Shown: positions 1 to 5,696, counted from the stretch's first letter. The stretch is DNA of 5,964 bases from an uncultured Collinsella sp. (GCA_937981515.1 CALJNY010000320.1:1-5964), one strand, 5' to 3'. A program made the numbers and translations. Notes: generated from the sequence alone by a model not told the origin.

Positions 1-192
1 GAAATCTCGATACAGGAGCTTCAGCGTCTCGGGGTCGGTGGCGATTATGGGTCGGTCACCGTCGACGAGCGAGCGTCGGCGAAGGTACTCGCTCATGCTC
101 AGGCCAGCCGCATCGGCACGCCGCGCGATGGCGGTGCGCTCCTGCGAGGTGACCCTGACGTAGATGCGGCCCGACCTCTGCGGGCTACTCAT
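1..192 (-). CDS. Ribbon-helix-helix MobC-like mobilization protein (partial, N-terminal 64 aa)
   Basis: The reverse strand from the ATG at 192-190 stays open to the left edge, giving 64 residues; the C-terminus is cut off by the window. The start reads MSSPQRSGRIYVRVTSQE. A beta-strand-like GRIYVRVT (residues 8-15) is followed by a basic helix (about 16-29), a G-L-S turn at 30-32 and a second helix MSEYLRRRSL (33-42). This strand-helix-helix order with the 'LSMSEYLRRR' type motif is typical of MobC/relaxosome accessory proteins of the ribbon-helix-helix fold, which bind oriT DNA and help the relaxase nick. The ATG overlaps the end of the upstream gene by 8 bases, which suggests translational coupling; the only Shine-Dalgarno-like sequence is a G-rich stretch. 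A relaxase gene would be expected just beyond the left edge. The alternative is an antitoxin-type or plasmid-partition RHH regulator. Confidence 0.7.
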   Translation of the reverse strand, partial: MSSPQRSGRIYVRVTSQERTAIARRADAAGLSMSEYLRRRSLVDGDRPIIATDPETLKLLYRDF

Positions 193-631
193 TGCGCCCC
201 GCCGCGCCAGTGGGAACGAACGCATGGGACACGCCGACTCGGCAGCCGCCTCCCATGCTGTCGCAGAGCGTGAAGGCGAACGCAAACGGGGTGTCGGCAA
301 AGGGCATGCGGGAACGGGCTTCGAACATGAGGGCCATGAGATCGAGATAGGCGCTTTCAAGGCGATCGTAGTCCCCGCGCGTCACGGGGATCCCGCGATA
401 GGTGACGATGGGGAGGTCGGGCTCGTCGCAATAGTAGGCGAAGAGGGTGCCGGGGATCTCCTCCTGGACGATCGCATCGATCGAGGGAATGTCGGGGTAG
501 GCCGACGGTGCGAAGGGCCAGACGAAAAAGACATGCTCTCGCTTACCGGCGGCCTCGGGGTTGAGCTCGATGGCAAATTCAGGGGCGATCTCGAATCGAC
601 CGTCCGACAGTTTCAGGGATTTGAATTCCAT
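185..631 (-). CDS. Hypothetical protein, 148 aa, in mobilization operon
   Basis: I do not recognise this protein. It starts with MEFKSLKLSDGRFEIAPEF and is a compact, acidic-to-neutral soluble protein with no signal peptide, membrane segment or obvious catalytic motif. Aromatic and proline residues are frequent in the first half (HVFFVWPFAPSAYPDIPS at about 33-50), followed by a helical stretch (DYDRLESAYLDLMALMFEAR) and a Gly/Cys-containing C-terminal strand region. The ATG at 631 is preceded by AAGGA about six bases upstream (minus strand), which supports this start. It lies 55 bp after the ATPase gene and its TAG overlaps the start of the MobC-like gene by 8 bases, so it is probably translated with that gene. 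Position alone suggests a role in element replication or mobilization; nothing in the sequence proves it. The overlapping plus-strand frame (164-718) is treated as a shadow. Confidence 0.75.
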   Translation of the reverse strand: MEFKSLKLSDGRFEIAPEFAIELNPEAAGKREHVFFVWPFAPSAYPDIPSIDAIVQEEIPGTLFAYYCDEPDLPIVTYRGIPVTRGDYDRLESAYLDLMALMFEARSRMPFADTPFAFAFTLCDSMGGGCRVGVSHAFVPTGAAGRNE

Positions 632-651
632 GACGGATCCTTTCGATGGAG

Positions 652-681
652 CGGCGGGGCCGGGCGTGGCCGGCCCCGCCG
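652..681 (-). other. GC-only 10-bp stem hairpin between ATPase and 148-aa genes
   Basis: CGGCGGGGCC (652-661) is perfectly complementary to GGCCCCGCCG (672-681), with a 10-base loop. In the minus-strand transcript it starts about five bases after the ATPase stop (TAA at 689-687) and ends shortly before the AAGGA of the 148-aa gene. No T-run follows, so it is not a standard intrinsic terminator. It could slow or partly stop transcription, protect the 3' end of the upstream message, or tune the ratio of the flanking genes. Confidence 0.5.
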
Positions 682-686
682 GTCGA

Positions 687-1670
687 TTAGTCGCGGGCGA
701 GAATGTGGGCGAGGGTGATCAGGCGCGCTGTCGCGGTGCGGTGGAACCCGTACTCGACCCCGCGCTCGGCGAGGAATGCGCGGTGCTCGTTGAGCCGCTT
801 CGCGAGGACGGCGGGCGTTGCATCAACGAGCCCGGCGTCCTCGATGAGTTGCGTCGCGGTGCCCTCCCATGCGCCGGGCCGTGCGGCCATGAAGTCTAGG
901 ACGCTGAGCACGCAGGCCGGAACCTCGCGCTCGCGTAGCTCCTCGCGGCTGGTCTGCTCGATGAGGTGCCAGCGGCAGTCGGTGAACGCGAGCTTGTACT
1001 CGGCTAGGTCTACATCGCGACCCGTGACTGAGAGCGTGGCTTTGTCGTCGAACATGGCATCCTTCGCGAGCAAGAGGCATTCGTCTGCCGCTCCGAGTAT
1101 GCCGTTCGAACCGCTGATTGTATTGAAGACGTTGGCCTCGTCGCCCATCTTCCGTGTGTGGTGGACTAGCAGAACGCACAGGCTATGTTTGTCAGCGAAC
1201 GCCTTGAGCATGCCGACGTCTTGGTAGTCGGAGGCATACACGCTATCGCCCGTTGCGACTCGGACTTTCTGCAGGGTGTCGACGATGATCAGCTTGGTCC
1301 TCGGATAAGTTTCCAGGTATCTCTCAAGCTGAAGGATGAGTCCGCTATTCAACTTGTCGGCCATGATCGCGAACCGAAGGTTGTCGTTGGCCACATCGAC
1401 GAGATGGAACAGGCGGCTTTGGATGCGGCCGTATTGATCCTCAAGGCAGAGATAGAGGACATCGGCGCATTCTGTTGCGTGGTCGAGAAACGTCGTGCCG
1501 AGGCTGACACACAGTCCGAGGCACAGACAGAACCAACTCTTGCCGACCTTCGGGGTTCCCGCGAGAACCACGAGGCCCGTCGTGATCAGCTCCTCGACGA
1601 GCCACGCGACCCCTTCGAGGGGACTCACGAGGAGGTCCTGTGCTGAGCGAACCTCAAGCTCGCCGGGCAT
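687..1670 (-). CDS. RepA-like RecA-fold ATPase/helicase (AAA_25 type)
   Basis: This 327-aa protein has a RecA-fold NTPase core. Walker A is GTPKVGKS (residues 38-45). A LEDQYGRIQSR segment (76-86) follows, which matches the helicase-associated 'LED...R' region of RepA proteins. Walker B is LIIVD (127-131), then LLVHHTRK (157-164) and ISGSNGILGAADE (185-197), the conserved order in RepA/AAA_25 ATPases. The last 80 or so residues look like a winged-helix domain. RSF1010 RepA-type proteins are hexameric 5'-3' helicases that open plasmid origins. Here the protein probably unwinds element DNA during replication or after relaxase nicking. The ATG directly follows the TAG of the 69-aa gene, and GGAGG (plus-strand CCTCC at 1679-1683) sits eight bases upstream, which fixes the start. 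The alternative is a regulatory or DNA-repair RecA-like ATPase. Confidence 0.88.
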   Translation of the reverse strand: MPGELEVRSAQDLLVSPLEGVAWLVEELITTGLVVLAGTPKVGKSWFCLCLGLCVSLGTTFLDHATECADVLYLCLEDQYGRIQSRLFHLVDVANDNLRFAIMADKLNSGLILQLERYLETYPRTKLIIVDTLQKVRVATGDSVYASDYQDVGMLKAFADKHSLCVLLVHHTRKMGDEANVFNTISGSNGILGAADECLLLAKDAMFDDKATLSVTGRDVDLAEYKLAFTDCRWHLIEQTSREELREREVPACVLSVLDFMAARPGAWEGTATQLIEDAGLVDATPAVLAKRLNEHRAFLAERGVEYGFHRTATARLITLAHILARD

Positions 1671-1880
1671 CTAGGCCACCTCCGCGGGCAGAGCGTGGAG
1701 GCGACCGCGATAGTCGGCGACGATCTTGACGCCAAGCGCGTCGCAGAGTGCGTCGAGGCGGTCGGCCTGCTCGATTGCGAAGGCGAGGACGTCCTCGTCG
1801 GTGGGGTTGCGCGGGAGGCCGTGAGCCTCCAGCGTACGCGCTACGCGCTCGGCGTGCGCAAAGTAGGCGGAATAGTCCAT
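1671..1880 (-). CDS. Hypothetical protein, 69 aa, small acidic helical
   Basis: I do not recognise this protein. It begins MDYSAYFAHAERVARTLEAH, is rich in Ala, Asp, Glu and Leu, and is predicted by eye to be almost entirely helical (helices about 3-20, 27-48 and 56-66), with no membrane segment and a single cysteine. The start is well supported: AAGGAG (plus-strand CTCCTT, 1886-1891) lies six bases before the ATG at 1880-1878. Its TAG (1673-1671) touches the ATG of the RepA-like ATPase with no gap, so the two are almost certainly co-translated. Small genes just upstream of RepA-type helicases can be helicase loaders, initiators or copy-control proteins; that is a positional guess only. Confidence 0.72.
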   Translation of the reverse strand: MDYSAYFAHAERVARTLEAHGLPRNPTDEDVLAFAIEQADRLDALCDALGVKIVADYRGRLHALPAEVA

Positions 1881-1902
1881 TTACACTCCTTGCACGAAAT
1901 GT

Positions 1903-1933
1903 CCGCGCGGTGCATGTAATATGGACCGTGCGG
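1903..1933. repeat. Inverted repeat (13-bp arms, 5-bp spacer) upstream of the 69-aa gene
   Basis: CCGCGCGGTGCAT (1903-1915) and ATGGACCGTGCGG (1921-1933) are inverted copies that agree at 11 of 13 positions, separated by GTAAT. It lies 11 bp upstream of the Shine-Dalgarno of the 69-aa gene, in the 114-bp gap after the excisionase-like gene. The symmetry fits a protein operator, an mRNA hairpin near the ribosome site, or part of an origin (oriV or oriT) for the replication/mobilization genes that follow. The sequence does not separate these options. Confidence 0.55.
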
Positions 1934-1948
1934 CTTACTGGTCGCGAG

Positions 1949-1991
1949 CGGGTGCTGCTTCTTGTCGGGAGGGCACCCGTTTTTCTTTTTC
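1949..1991 (+). terminator. Terminator-like hairpin, plus orientation
   Basis: CGGGTGC (1949-1955) pairs perfectly with GCACCCG (1973-1979) across a 17-base loop, and a T-rich tract TTTTTCTTTTT (1980-1990) follows on the plus strand. In that direction it would stop rightward transcripts that run antisense to the operon, just before the 3' end of the excisionase-like gene. In the minus-strand message the same hairpin has no U-tract and lies between the first and second genes, where it might act as a processing or attenuation structure. The long loop lowers my confidence. Confidence 0.45.
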
Positions 1992-1994
1992 TGG

Positions 1995-2192
1995 CTAGCC
2001 AACGCCGGCTACTTCCTTTCGTCCGTCGGGGTATTCGAGCCCGAGCTCGCGGTAAAGCGCGGAGCGGGCGATATACCACGTCTTTCCGAGTTTGCGAAAC
2101 GGGAGCTCGCCGGCCTTGGCGAGCTTCTGCGCTTTCGAGTAACTCACGTGCATGATTTCGCTTGCTTCTGCGAGGGAAAGCAATTCGTCCAT
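1995..2192 (-). CDS. Excisionase-family HTH DNA-binding protein (Xis-like)
   Basis: This 65-aa protein has the excisionase/MerR-like winged-helix layout (HTH_17 type): LLSLAEASEIMHVSYSKAQK (residues 4-23) forms the helix-turn-helix, then LAKAGELPFRKLGKTWYIAR (24-43) is the wing with the typical 'G-E-L-P-x-x-K-x-G-x-x-W-x-I' pattern. Proteins of this kind bend attachment-site DNA to bias the integrase towards excision, or act as transcription regulators. A perfect AGGAGG (plus-strand CCTCCT, 2198-2203) sits five bases before the ATG, which makes the start secure. It is the first gene of the leftward cluster and is divergent from the 410-aa gene. Because it is far from the integrase and heads the replication/mobilization genes, it could regulate those genes rather than, or as well as, direct excision. 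Confidence 0.8.
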   Translation of the reverse strand: MDELLSLAEASEIMHVSYSKAQKLAKAGELPFRKLGKTWYIARSALYRELGLEYPDGRKEVAGVG

Positions 2193-2222
2193 AGGAACCT
2201 CCTCTCTTGCTGACTCTAGTTT

Positions 2223-2250
2223 ATCATAATTAACGATTAACGACCAACAA
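2223..2250 (-). promoter_or_regulatory. Candidate leftward promoter for the xis-like operon
   Basis: On the minus strand, TTGTTG (plus 2250-2245) and TATGAT (plus 2228-2223) are 16 bases apart. The -10 matches consensus at five of six positions, but the -35 at only three of six. Transcription would start near 2216 and leave a leader of about 23 bases carrying the AGGAGG of the excisionase-like gene. The tandem 7-mer repeat lies inside the spacer. Confidence 0.45.
2229..2242. repeat. Tandem 7-bp repeat ATTAACG x2 (candidate operator)
   Basis: ATTAACG occurs twice with no gap at 2229-2235 and 2236-2242, inside the spacer of the leftward promoter. Xis-like and HTH regulators often bind short direct repeats, so a protein bound here could block leftward transcription. 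Two copies of 7 bp in AT-rich DNA can also arise by chance. Confidence 0.4.
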
Positions 2251-2264
2251 AAATAAAAACCAAC

Positions 2265-2294
2265 TTGATATTATTTAGAACACGCCAATATAAT
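2265..2294 (+). promoter_or_regulatory. Strong rightward promoter for the 410-aa gene
   Basis: TTGATA (2265-2270, five of six matches to the -35 consensus) is followed 18 bases later by a perfect TATAAT (2289-2294). Transcription would begin near 2301, giving a leader of about 40 bases before the ATG at 2342. The AT-rich setting contrasts sharply with the GC-rich genes on both sides. It probably drives the 410-aa, 68-aa and integrase genes as one message. Confidence 0.75.
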
Positions 2295-2341
2295 TGCTTT
2301 AGATAGTGGAGATAAACTTTTCAATGAAGGTTGATTAAATA

Positions 2342-3574
2342 ATGAGCAGAAGCGTATTCATCGCAAGGAACCAAAGCACCGGTTTCCACTCCTTGTTTGA
2401 GGTAGTAGGATCCGGAGGCAAAGCAGCTGCGACGGCACCTATGGACTTCGAGCTCGCTGAACGCCTGCTTCGCTGGGGTACGCTTGACGAGCTCGTCGCG
2501 GCAATCTCGGAATCGGGCCCACTTATCGATCGCAGCATTTTTAAGGAAGAGAGAAGGAGGCTCTCCATCGCCGAGGCTGTCGAGATCGCCGAGGAGTCCG
2601 TTGGCGGGGGACGAGGCTTCACGCGTTGCGATGAGGAGTTTCTCTATCTTCAATTGTGTCTTGAGGGGATGTCGACGACGGACAGCTCCTCGTCGCTCTA
2701 TCCATCCCAGGCCTCCATCTCGCGCGATATCAAGAGGCACGGCCTTATCGAATCCGACGGCCTTGCTGAGTTGAGGAAGTGGCAGGAGGAGGACCCAGAC
2801 TGCACCGTCGTGGTTGAGCCCCTGAGGGATATCGTCCTGTGCCGAAATCTCGGCTCGGTTCTGCTTAGGCTGATAGCGAATATCAAGGCCGGATACGATG
2901 ACGTTCTCGAAAGAAGTGGGTTCAAGCGATTCGAGAAAAAACGTCGCTGGTGGATCACCGGGGAGCTCAAGGACTCCTATTACGTCTTGCCGTTTCAACA
3001 TAACTCGTCTTTCGACATGACCCTCAACTACTCGACGAAGTGGTTCAAGAACGTCTTCAGCTATATGGTCATCAACCCGCTGGAGACGCGAATTCTCGAC
3101 CTGAGGCCGAAGAAGGACAAGGTCCTATTCGGATCGGTCCCCAACGCGGTTCTAATAACCGCGCAGATAAAGACCGGCGAGGGCGTACCCTTTTTCGATA
3201 TCGGATGGAAGCCGGAGGTCGAGAAGACCCAGCTGTATCTCGGTATTGATGACGGGGGTGCCCAGAGAGACGAGGCAATCTCCTTCGTGGAGTCTGTCGC
3301 TCGCATGTTGTCTGGACTGACGACGAAGGATGGCGATCCGCTTGGGTGGGCCGTGGGTGAGCCTTCGGTTTTCGACGACGAGCCGTCACCCAGATACCAT
3401 TTCCACTCGACAGCGGCGTCGATGTTCGGGGCCGTCTTCTACCGATACGGCTGTGTCCCCGCGACGTGCAAGAATTGCGGAAACGGCATTTTGGTGAAAA
3501 CCAGGGGGAAGAGACGCGAGTTCTGTTCCCCGTCGTGCAGGACGCAGTATTCGAACCGGAAGGCGGGGCTCTAG
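2342..3574 (+). CDS. Uncharacterised 410-aa protein with HTH-like segment and C-terminal Cys4 zinc-binding-like motif
   Basis: I do not recognise the family. It starts MSRSVFIARNQSTG and is soluble. Residues 111-120 are Ser/Thr rich, followed by PSQASISRDIKRHGLIES (121-138), which resembles a DNA-recognition helix of the kind seen in winged-helix repressors. The middle (about 140-365) is an undefined alpha/beta region with aromatic patches. The C-terminus has C376-x2-C379-x15-C395-x3-C399, reading CKNCGNG and then RREFCSPSCR, a treble-clef or CGNR-like zinc motif; C371 is nearby. An in-frame TAA at 2336-2338 rules out a start further upstream, and GAAGG at 2326-2330 is a rather distant ribosome site (11 bases). 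It sits behind a near-consensus promoter and directly ahead of a small membrane protein and the integrase. It could be a nucleic-acid-binding regulator of the element or the sensor part of an accessory or defence module. Neither is proven. Confidence 0.8.
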   Translation: MSRSVFIARNQSTGFHSLFEVVGSGGKAAATAPMDFELAERLLRWGTLDELVAAISESGPLIDRSIFKEERRRLSIAEAVEIAEESVGGGRGFTRCDEEFLYLQLCLEGMSTTDSSSSLYPSQASISRDIKRHGLIESDGLAELRKWQEEDPDCTVVVEPLRDIVLCRNLGSVLLRLIANIKAGYDDVLERSGFKRFEKKRRWWITGELKDSYYVLPFQHNSSFDMTLNYSTKWFKNVFSYMVINPLETRILDLRPKKDKVLFGSVPNAVLITAQIKTGEGVPFFDIGWKPEVEKTQLYLGIDDGGAQRDEAISFVESVARMLSGLTTKDGDPLGWAVGEPSVFDDEPSPRYHFHSTAASMFGAVFYRYGCVPATCKNCGNGILVKTRGKRREFCSPSCRTQYSNRKAGL

Positions 3575-3781
3575 ATGAATCCGTTTGTCATCGCAGGCGC
3601 GGTGTGGGTGGCGGTCGCAGCCGTGACCTTGCTGTATCAAGTGGTTCGCAGGAAGCTCGGGGATCGGGGCTCGATGGTCGAGGCGTCTTGGCTCGACTTG
3701 GCTATGTCGTCGATCGGATTTGGCTTGCTGTTCGCAGCCCTCGCGTTTGCCGTCGCCGGCATCGTAACTATCTTTCGCTGA
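3575..3781 (+). CDS. Small membrane protein, 68 aa, two transmembrane helices
   Basis: I do not recognise this protein. It reads MNPFVIAGAVWVAVAAVTLL at the N-terminus, giving a first hydrophobic helix at about 4-24. A basic loop follows (VVRRKLGDRG, 23-32), with a second hydrophobic helix at about 42-66 and a short FR tail. The positive loop between the helices predicts a hairpin with both ends outside the cytoplasm. The ATG directly follows the TAG of the 410-aa gene, and GGAAGG or GGGG at 3558-3568 provides a ribosome site inside that gene, so the two are translationally coupled. The integrase starts 15 bases after its stop. Its role is unknown; options are a membrane partner or effector for the 410-aa protein, a holin-like toxin, or an entry-exclusion protein. 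Confidence 0.7.
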   Translation: MNPFVIAGAVWVAVAAVTLLYQVVRRKLGDRGSMVEASWLDLAMSSIGFGLLFAALAFAVAGIVTIFR

Positions 3782-3796
3782 TGGGGGCGCGATAGC

Positions 3797-5161
3797 ATGG
3801 CGACTGTGCCTCGCAATAAGGGGAGTTACACTCCCAGGGCGGGTGGCAGCTCCTGGCAGGTAAAGTATCCGCTCGGCTGGAATGAGCGCAAAAGGCGTTA
3901 CGACGAGTACCGCGAAGAGGTCGCTTCGGAGGCCGAGGCCATTGCGCTGATCAAGGCCATCAACGACTACGTCTATCACGGGGGCCTTCCACAAGACGTA
4001 CCCGAGTGGAGGCGCAGGGCCAAGGGGCGTTCCGAGGGTGATGCCCTCACGCTCGACAAATATGCCAAGTCCTATATCTCGAAGAGGAGGAAACGTAAGA
4101 AGATCCAGCAGAGGACCGTGGACAGCTATCTTGAAGCGTGGGCGAGGTTGCGCCCCTATCTCGGAGACTTGCCGTTAAGGAGGGTAACCCCCTTCGCGAT
4201 CGACGAGGCGTATGCATGTATGGGGAGCTCGGGCGATGACAACCTCGCCGGTCGGGTTTACTCCGGAACGACAATCGAGAAGAGCCATGCGTTCCTAAGG
4301 CAGCTGCTCAAGGAGGCCGTCGAAAGGGGCTATATCGACAGGAACCCCTGCGATTTGGTCGATTCGCCCAAGAGGGATACGGAGGAGAAGGTCGCCCTGA
4401 CGGTTTTCCAGGCTCAGTCCCTGTTCAACTACATCACGAATCGACCCCTGGAGGCGCACGCTATAGGGGTCCTGTTGGCGCTGAACTGCGGTCTCAGGCT
4501 TTCCGAAATGCTTGCGCTGACTTGGCGAGACTACGAGGGCGGGGTTTTGTCGATAACCAAGGCACTGGACAAGGAGAAGCAGACGTGCAAGAAACCCAAG
4601 AACGAGGAGAGCAGAAGGGTTCCCGTACCGATGCCGCTTATACCGGTCCTCGATGAGTGGAGGGGCGTGCAGCAGCGGATTTACGCGGATGATTTGGGCC
4701 TTCGGTGGAGCGAAGAGGCCCCCATCGTGAACAGCAGGAATGCGAAGCATGTCCTGCAAAGATCCTTTACTCGCTGGTTTGACTCGGCAAGGCTCGAATA
4801 CCCGATACCCGATGATTTCAAGTTTCACGGGCTCAGGCACACGTACGTGACCCTTCTAAGCCGAGATTGCGGCGTAGATCGGCGGACTGCAAAGAGCATG
4901 AGCGGCCACAAGAACGATCAGGCTTTCGATATCTATACCCATACAAACGATGAATGGACGCGGAAGGCCGCCAACGAGCTCGGCGATATTTTGCAGCCCA
5001 ACGACGGTGCCAGAAAATGCTACAACTGCGCCTATTGGGGCGTATCTCCCCTAGACGCCGATCGTGGTGCCTGCTGGAACAACCCCGCCGGGCTAATCGA
5101 AGCAAAAGCGGGCGACTCGTGTGGCAAGGGGCTGTTCATCGCCAAAACTGCGAAAGCGTGA
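3797..5161 (+). CDS. int: Tyrosine recombinase/integrase with Cys-rich C-terminal tail
   Basis: This 454-aa protein is a phage-type tyrosine integrase that would catalyse site-specific recombination between the element and a chromosomal attachment site. Order of parts: an N-terminal arm-DNA-binding region (about 1-75, with SSWQVKYPLGW), a SAM-like core-binding domain (about 85-195), then the catalytic domain. Catalytic residues are visible: R234 in NCGLRLSEML, a lysine of the beta hairpin near KKPKNEESRR (265-274), H344 and R347 in FHGLRH, H371 in MSGHKND and the nucleophile Y380 in DIYTHTN. After the usual end there is an extra tail with C408-x2-C411-x14-C426-x15-C442, starting CYNCAYWG, which may bind zinc or an Fe-S cluster. 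The tail makes the protein longer than typical integrases of about 380-400 aa. GGGGG at 3783-3787 is the ribosome site. The gene is probably in one transcript with the two genes before it. Confidence 0.95.
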   Translation: MATVPRNKGSYTPRAGGSSWQVKYPLGWNERKRRYDEYREEVASEAEAIALIKAINDYVYHGGLPQDVPEWRRRAKGRSEGDALTLDKYAKSYISKRRKRKKIQQRTVDSYLEAWARLRPYLGDLPLRRVTPFAIDEAYACMGSSGDDNLAGRVYSGTTIEKSHAFLRQLLKEAVERGYIDRNPCDLVDSPKRDTEEKVALTVFQAQSLFNYITNRPLEAHAIGVLLALNCGLRLSEMLALTWRDYEGGVLSITKALDKEKQTCKKPKNEESRRVPVPMPLIPVLDEWRGVQQRIYADDLGLRWSEEAPIVNSRNAKHVLQRSFTRWFDSARLEYPIPDDFKFHGLRHTYVTLLSRDCGVDRRTAKSMSGHKNDQAFDIYTHTNDEWTRKAANELGDILQPNDGARKCYNCAYWGVSPLDADRGACWNNPAGLIEAKAGDSCGKGLFIAKTAKA

Positions 5162-5325
5162 CGGCGTCGGGCGTATCTTTCCAACACCGTCACTCTCGTC
5201 ATTAGCGTCATGTGCTCGCCGTTTGGAGGACGGAGCCAACCTTTGGGCCTTGTTGCTCAACATCTGGACAAGGCGTGGGGGTAGGATGAGCGCAGCTACC
5301 TGGTACGGTGATATGGGAGGTCAGC

Positions 5326-5655
5326 ATGAAAACTTGCACATGGTGCGGCAAGGAATACGACGAGGACGAGGCCGATCTGATTTTCGACGATTGCCGCCTG
5401 AGCTACTGGAACCTCAGGATTCCCCTGTGCGGACAATGCGCGAATGAGGCTGTCGATAATGCGGTCGACGGCGTGTTCGTGGAATGCTGCGAAAAGTGCG
5501 GAACGGAGTTCGACCCGTTTCTCGACAGCTCGAAATACGACTCCGCCTTCTCCGAATGCAACGGAGTTTCCTTTATGGACTCTTGGGATTTTGCCGGCCA
5601 GGTTCTGTGCGCCGATTGCGCGATAGAGGCTATGGAGCACTTGCCGCGCGCTTGA
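5326..5655 (+). CDS. Cys-rich zinc-ribbon-like protein, 109 aa, two internal repeats
   Basis: I do not recognise a named family. The start MKTCTWCGKEYDEDEA is chosen at the ATG (5326) because GGGAGG (5315-5320) lies five bases upstream; an in-frame GTG at 5308 would add six residues and lacks such a site. The protein is acidic and has four CxxC pairs: C4/C7, C35/C38, C55/C58 and C95/C98, plus C23, C54 and C78. The first half (CTWCGKEYD to LCGQCANEA) and second half (CEKCGTEFD to LCADCAIEA) follow the same plan, so it looks like a tandem duplication of one zinc-ribbon unit. It may bind nucleic acid or a partner protein. It lies 164 bp after the integrase; I see no convincing promoter in that gap, so it may be read through from the integrase. 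It is the last gene before the attachment site and may be cargo. Confidence 0.75.
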   Translation: MKTCTWCGKEYDEDEADLIFDDCRLSYWNLRIPLCGQCANEAVDNAVDGVFVECCEKCGTEFDPFLDSSKYDSAFSECNGVSFMDSWDFAGQVLCADCAIEAMEHLPRA

Positions 5656-5696
5656 TTGGGGTAGCAATAATCGCGTCCAATTAGGTGGCGATGGCG

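Noticed and set aside
164..718. Plus-strand 184-aa open frame
   Set aside because: It is antisense to the 148-aa gene and the ATPase 3' end, has Arg/Gly-rich low-complexity composition and no ribosome site; a shadow in GC-rich DNA.
1185..1646. Plus-strand 153-aa open frame
   Set aside because: It is antisense to the Walker-motif part of the RepA-like ATPase, whose motifs are clear; the plus frame has none.
2324..2338. Four-codon leader peptide (ATG to TAA) just before the 410-aa gene
   Set aside because: It is in frame and its stop confirms the start of the main gene, but it is too short and has only a distant GGAG; no attenuation structure is seen.
2693..2755. Arginine-repressor (ArgR) homology of the 410-aa protein
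   Set aside because: The segment SQASISRDIKRHGLI resembles the ArgR recognition helix, but length, remaining sequence and the C-terminal Cys motif do not fit ArgR; kept only as an HTH-like hint.
3386..3994. Minus-strand 202-aa open frame
   Set aside because: It crosses three well-supported plus-strand genes and their junctions and shows no recognisable motif.
5158..5193. Hairpin GTGACGG/CCGTCAC over the integrase stop codon as a terminator
   Set aside because: The 7-bp stem is perfect, but the 22-base loop is long and no T-run follows, so I do not call it a terminator.
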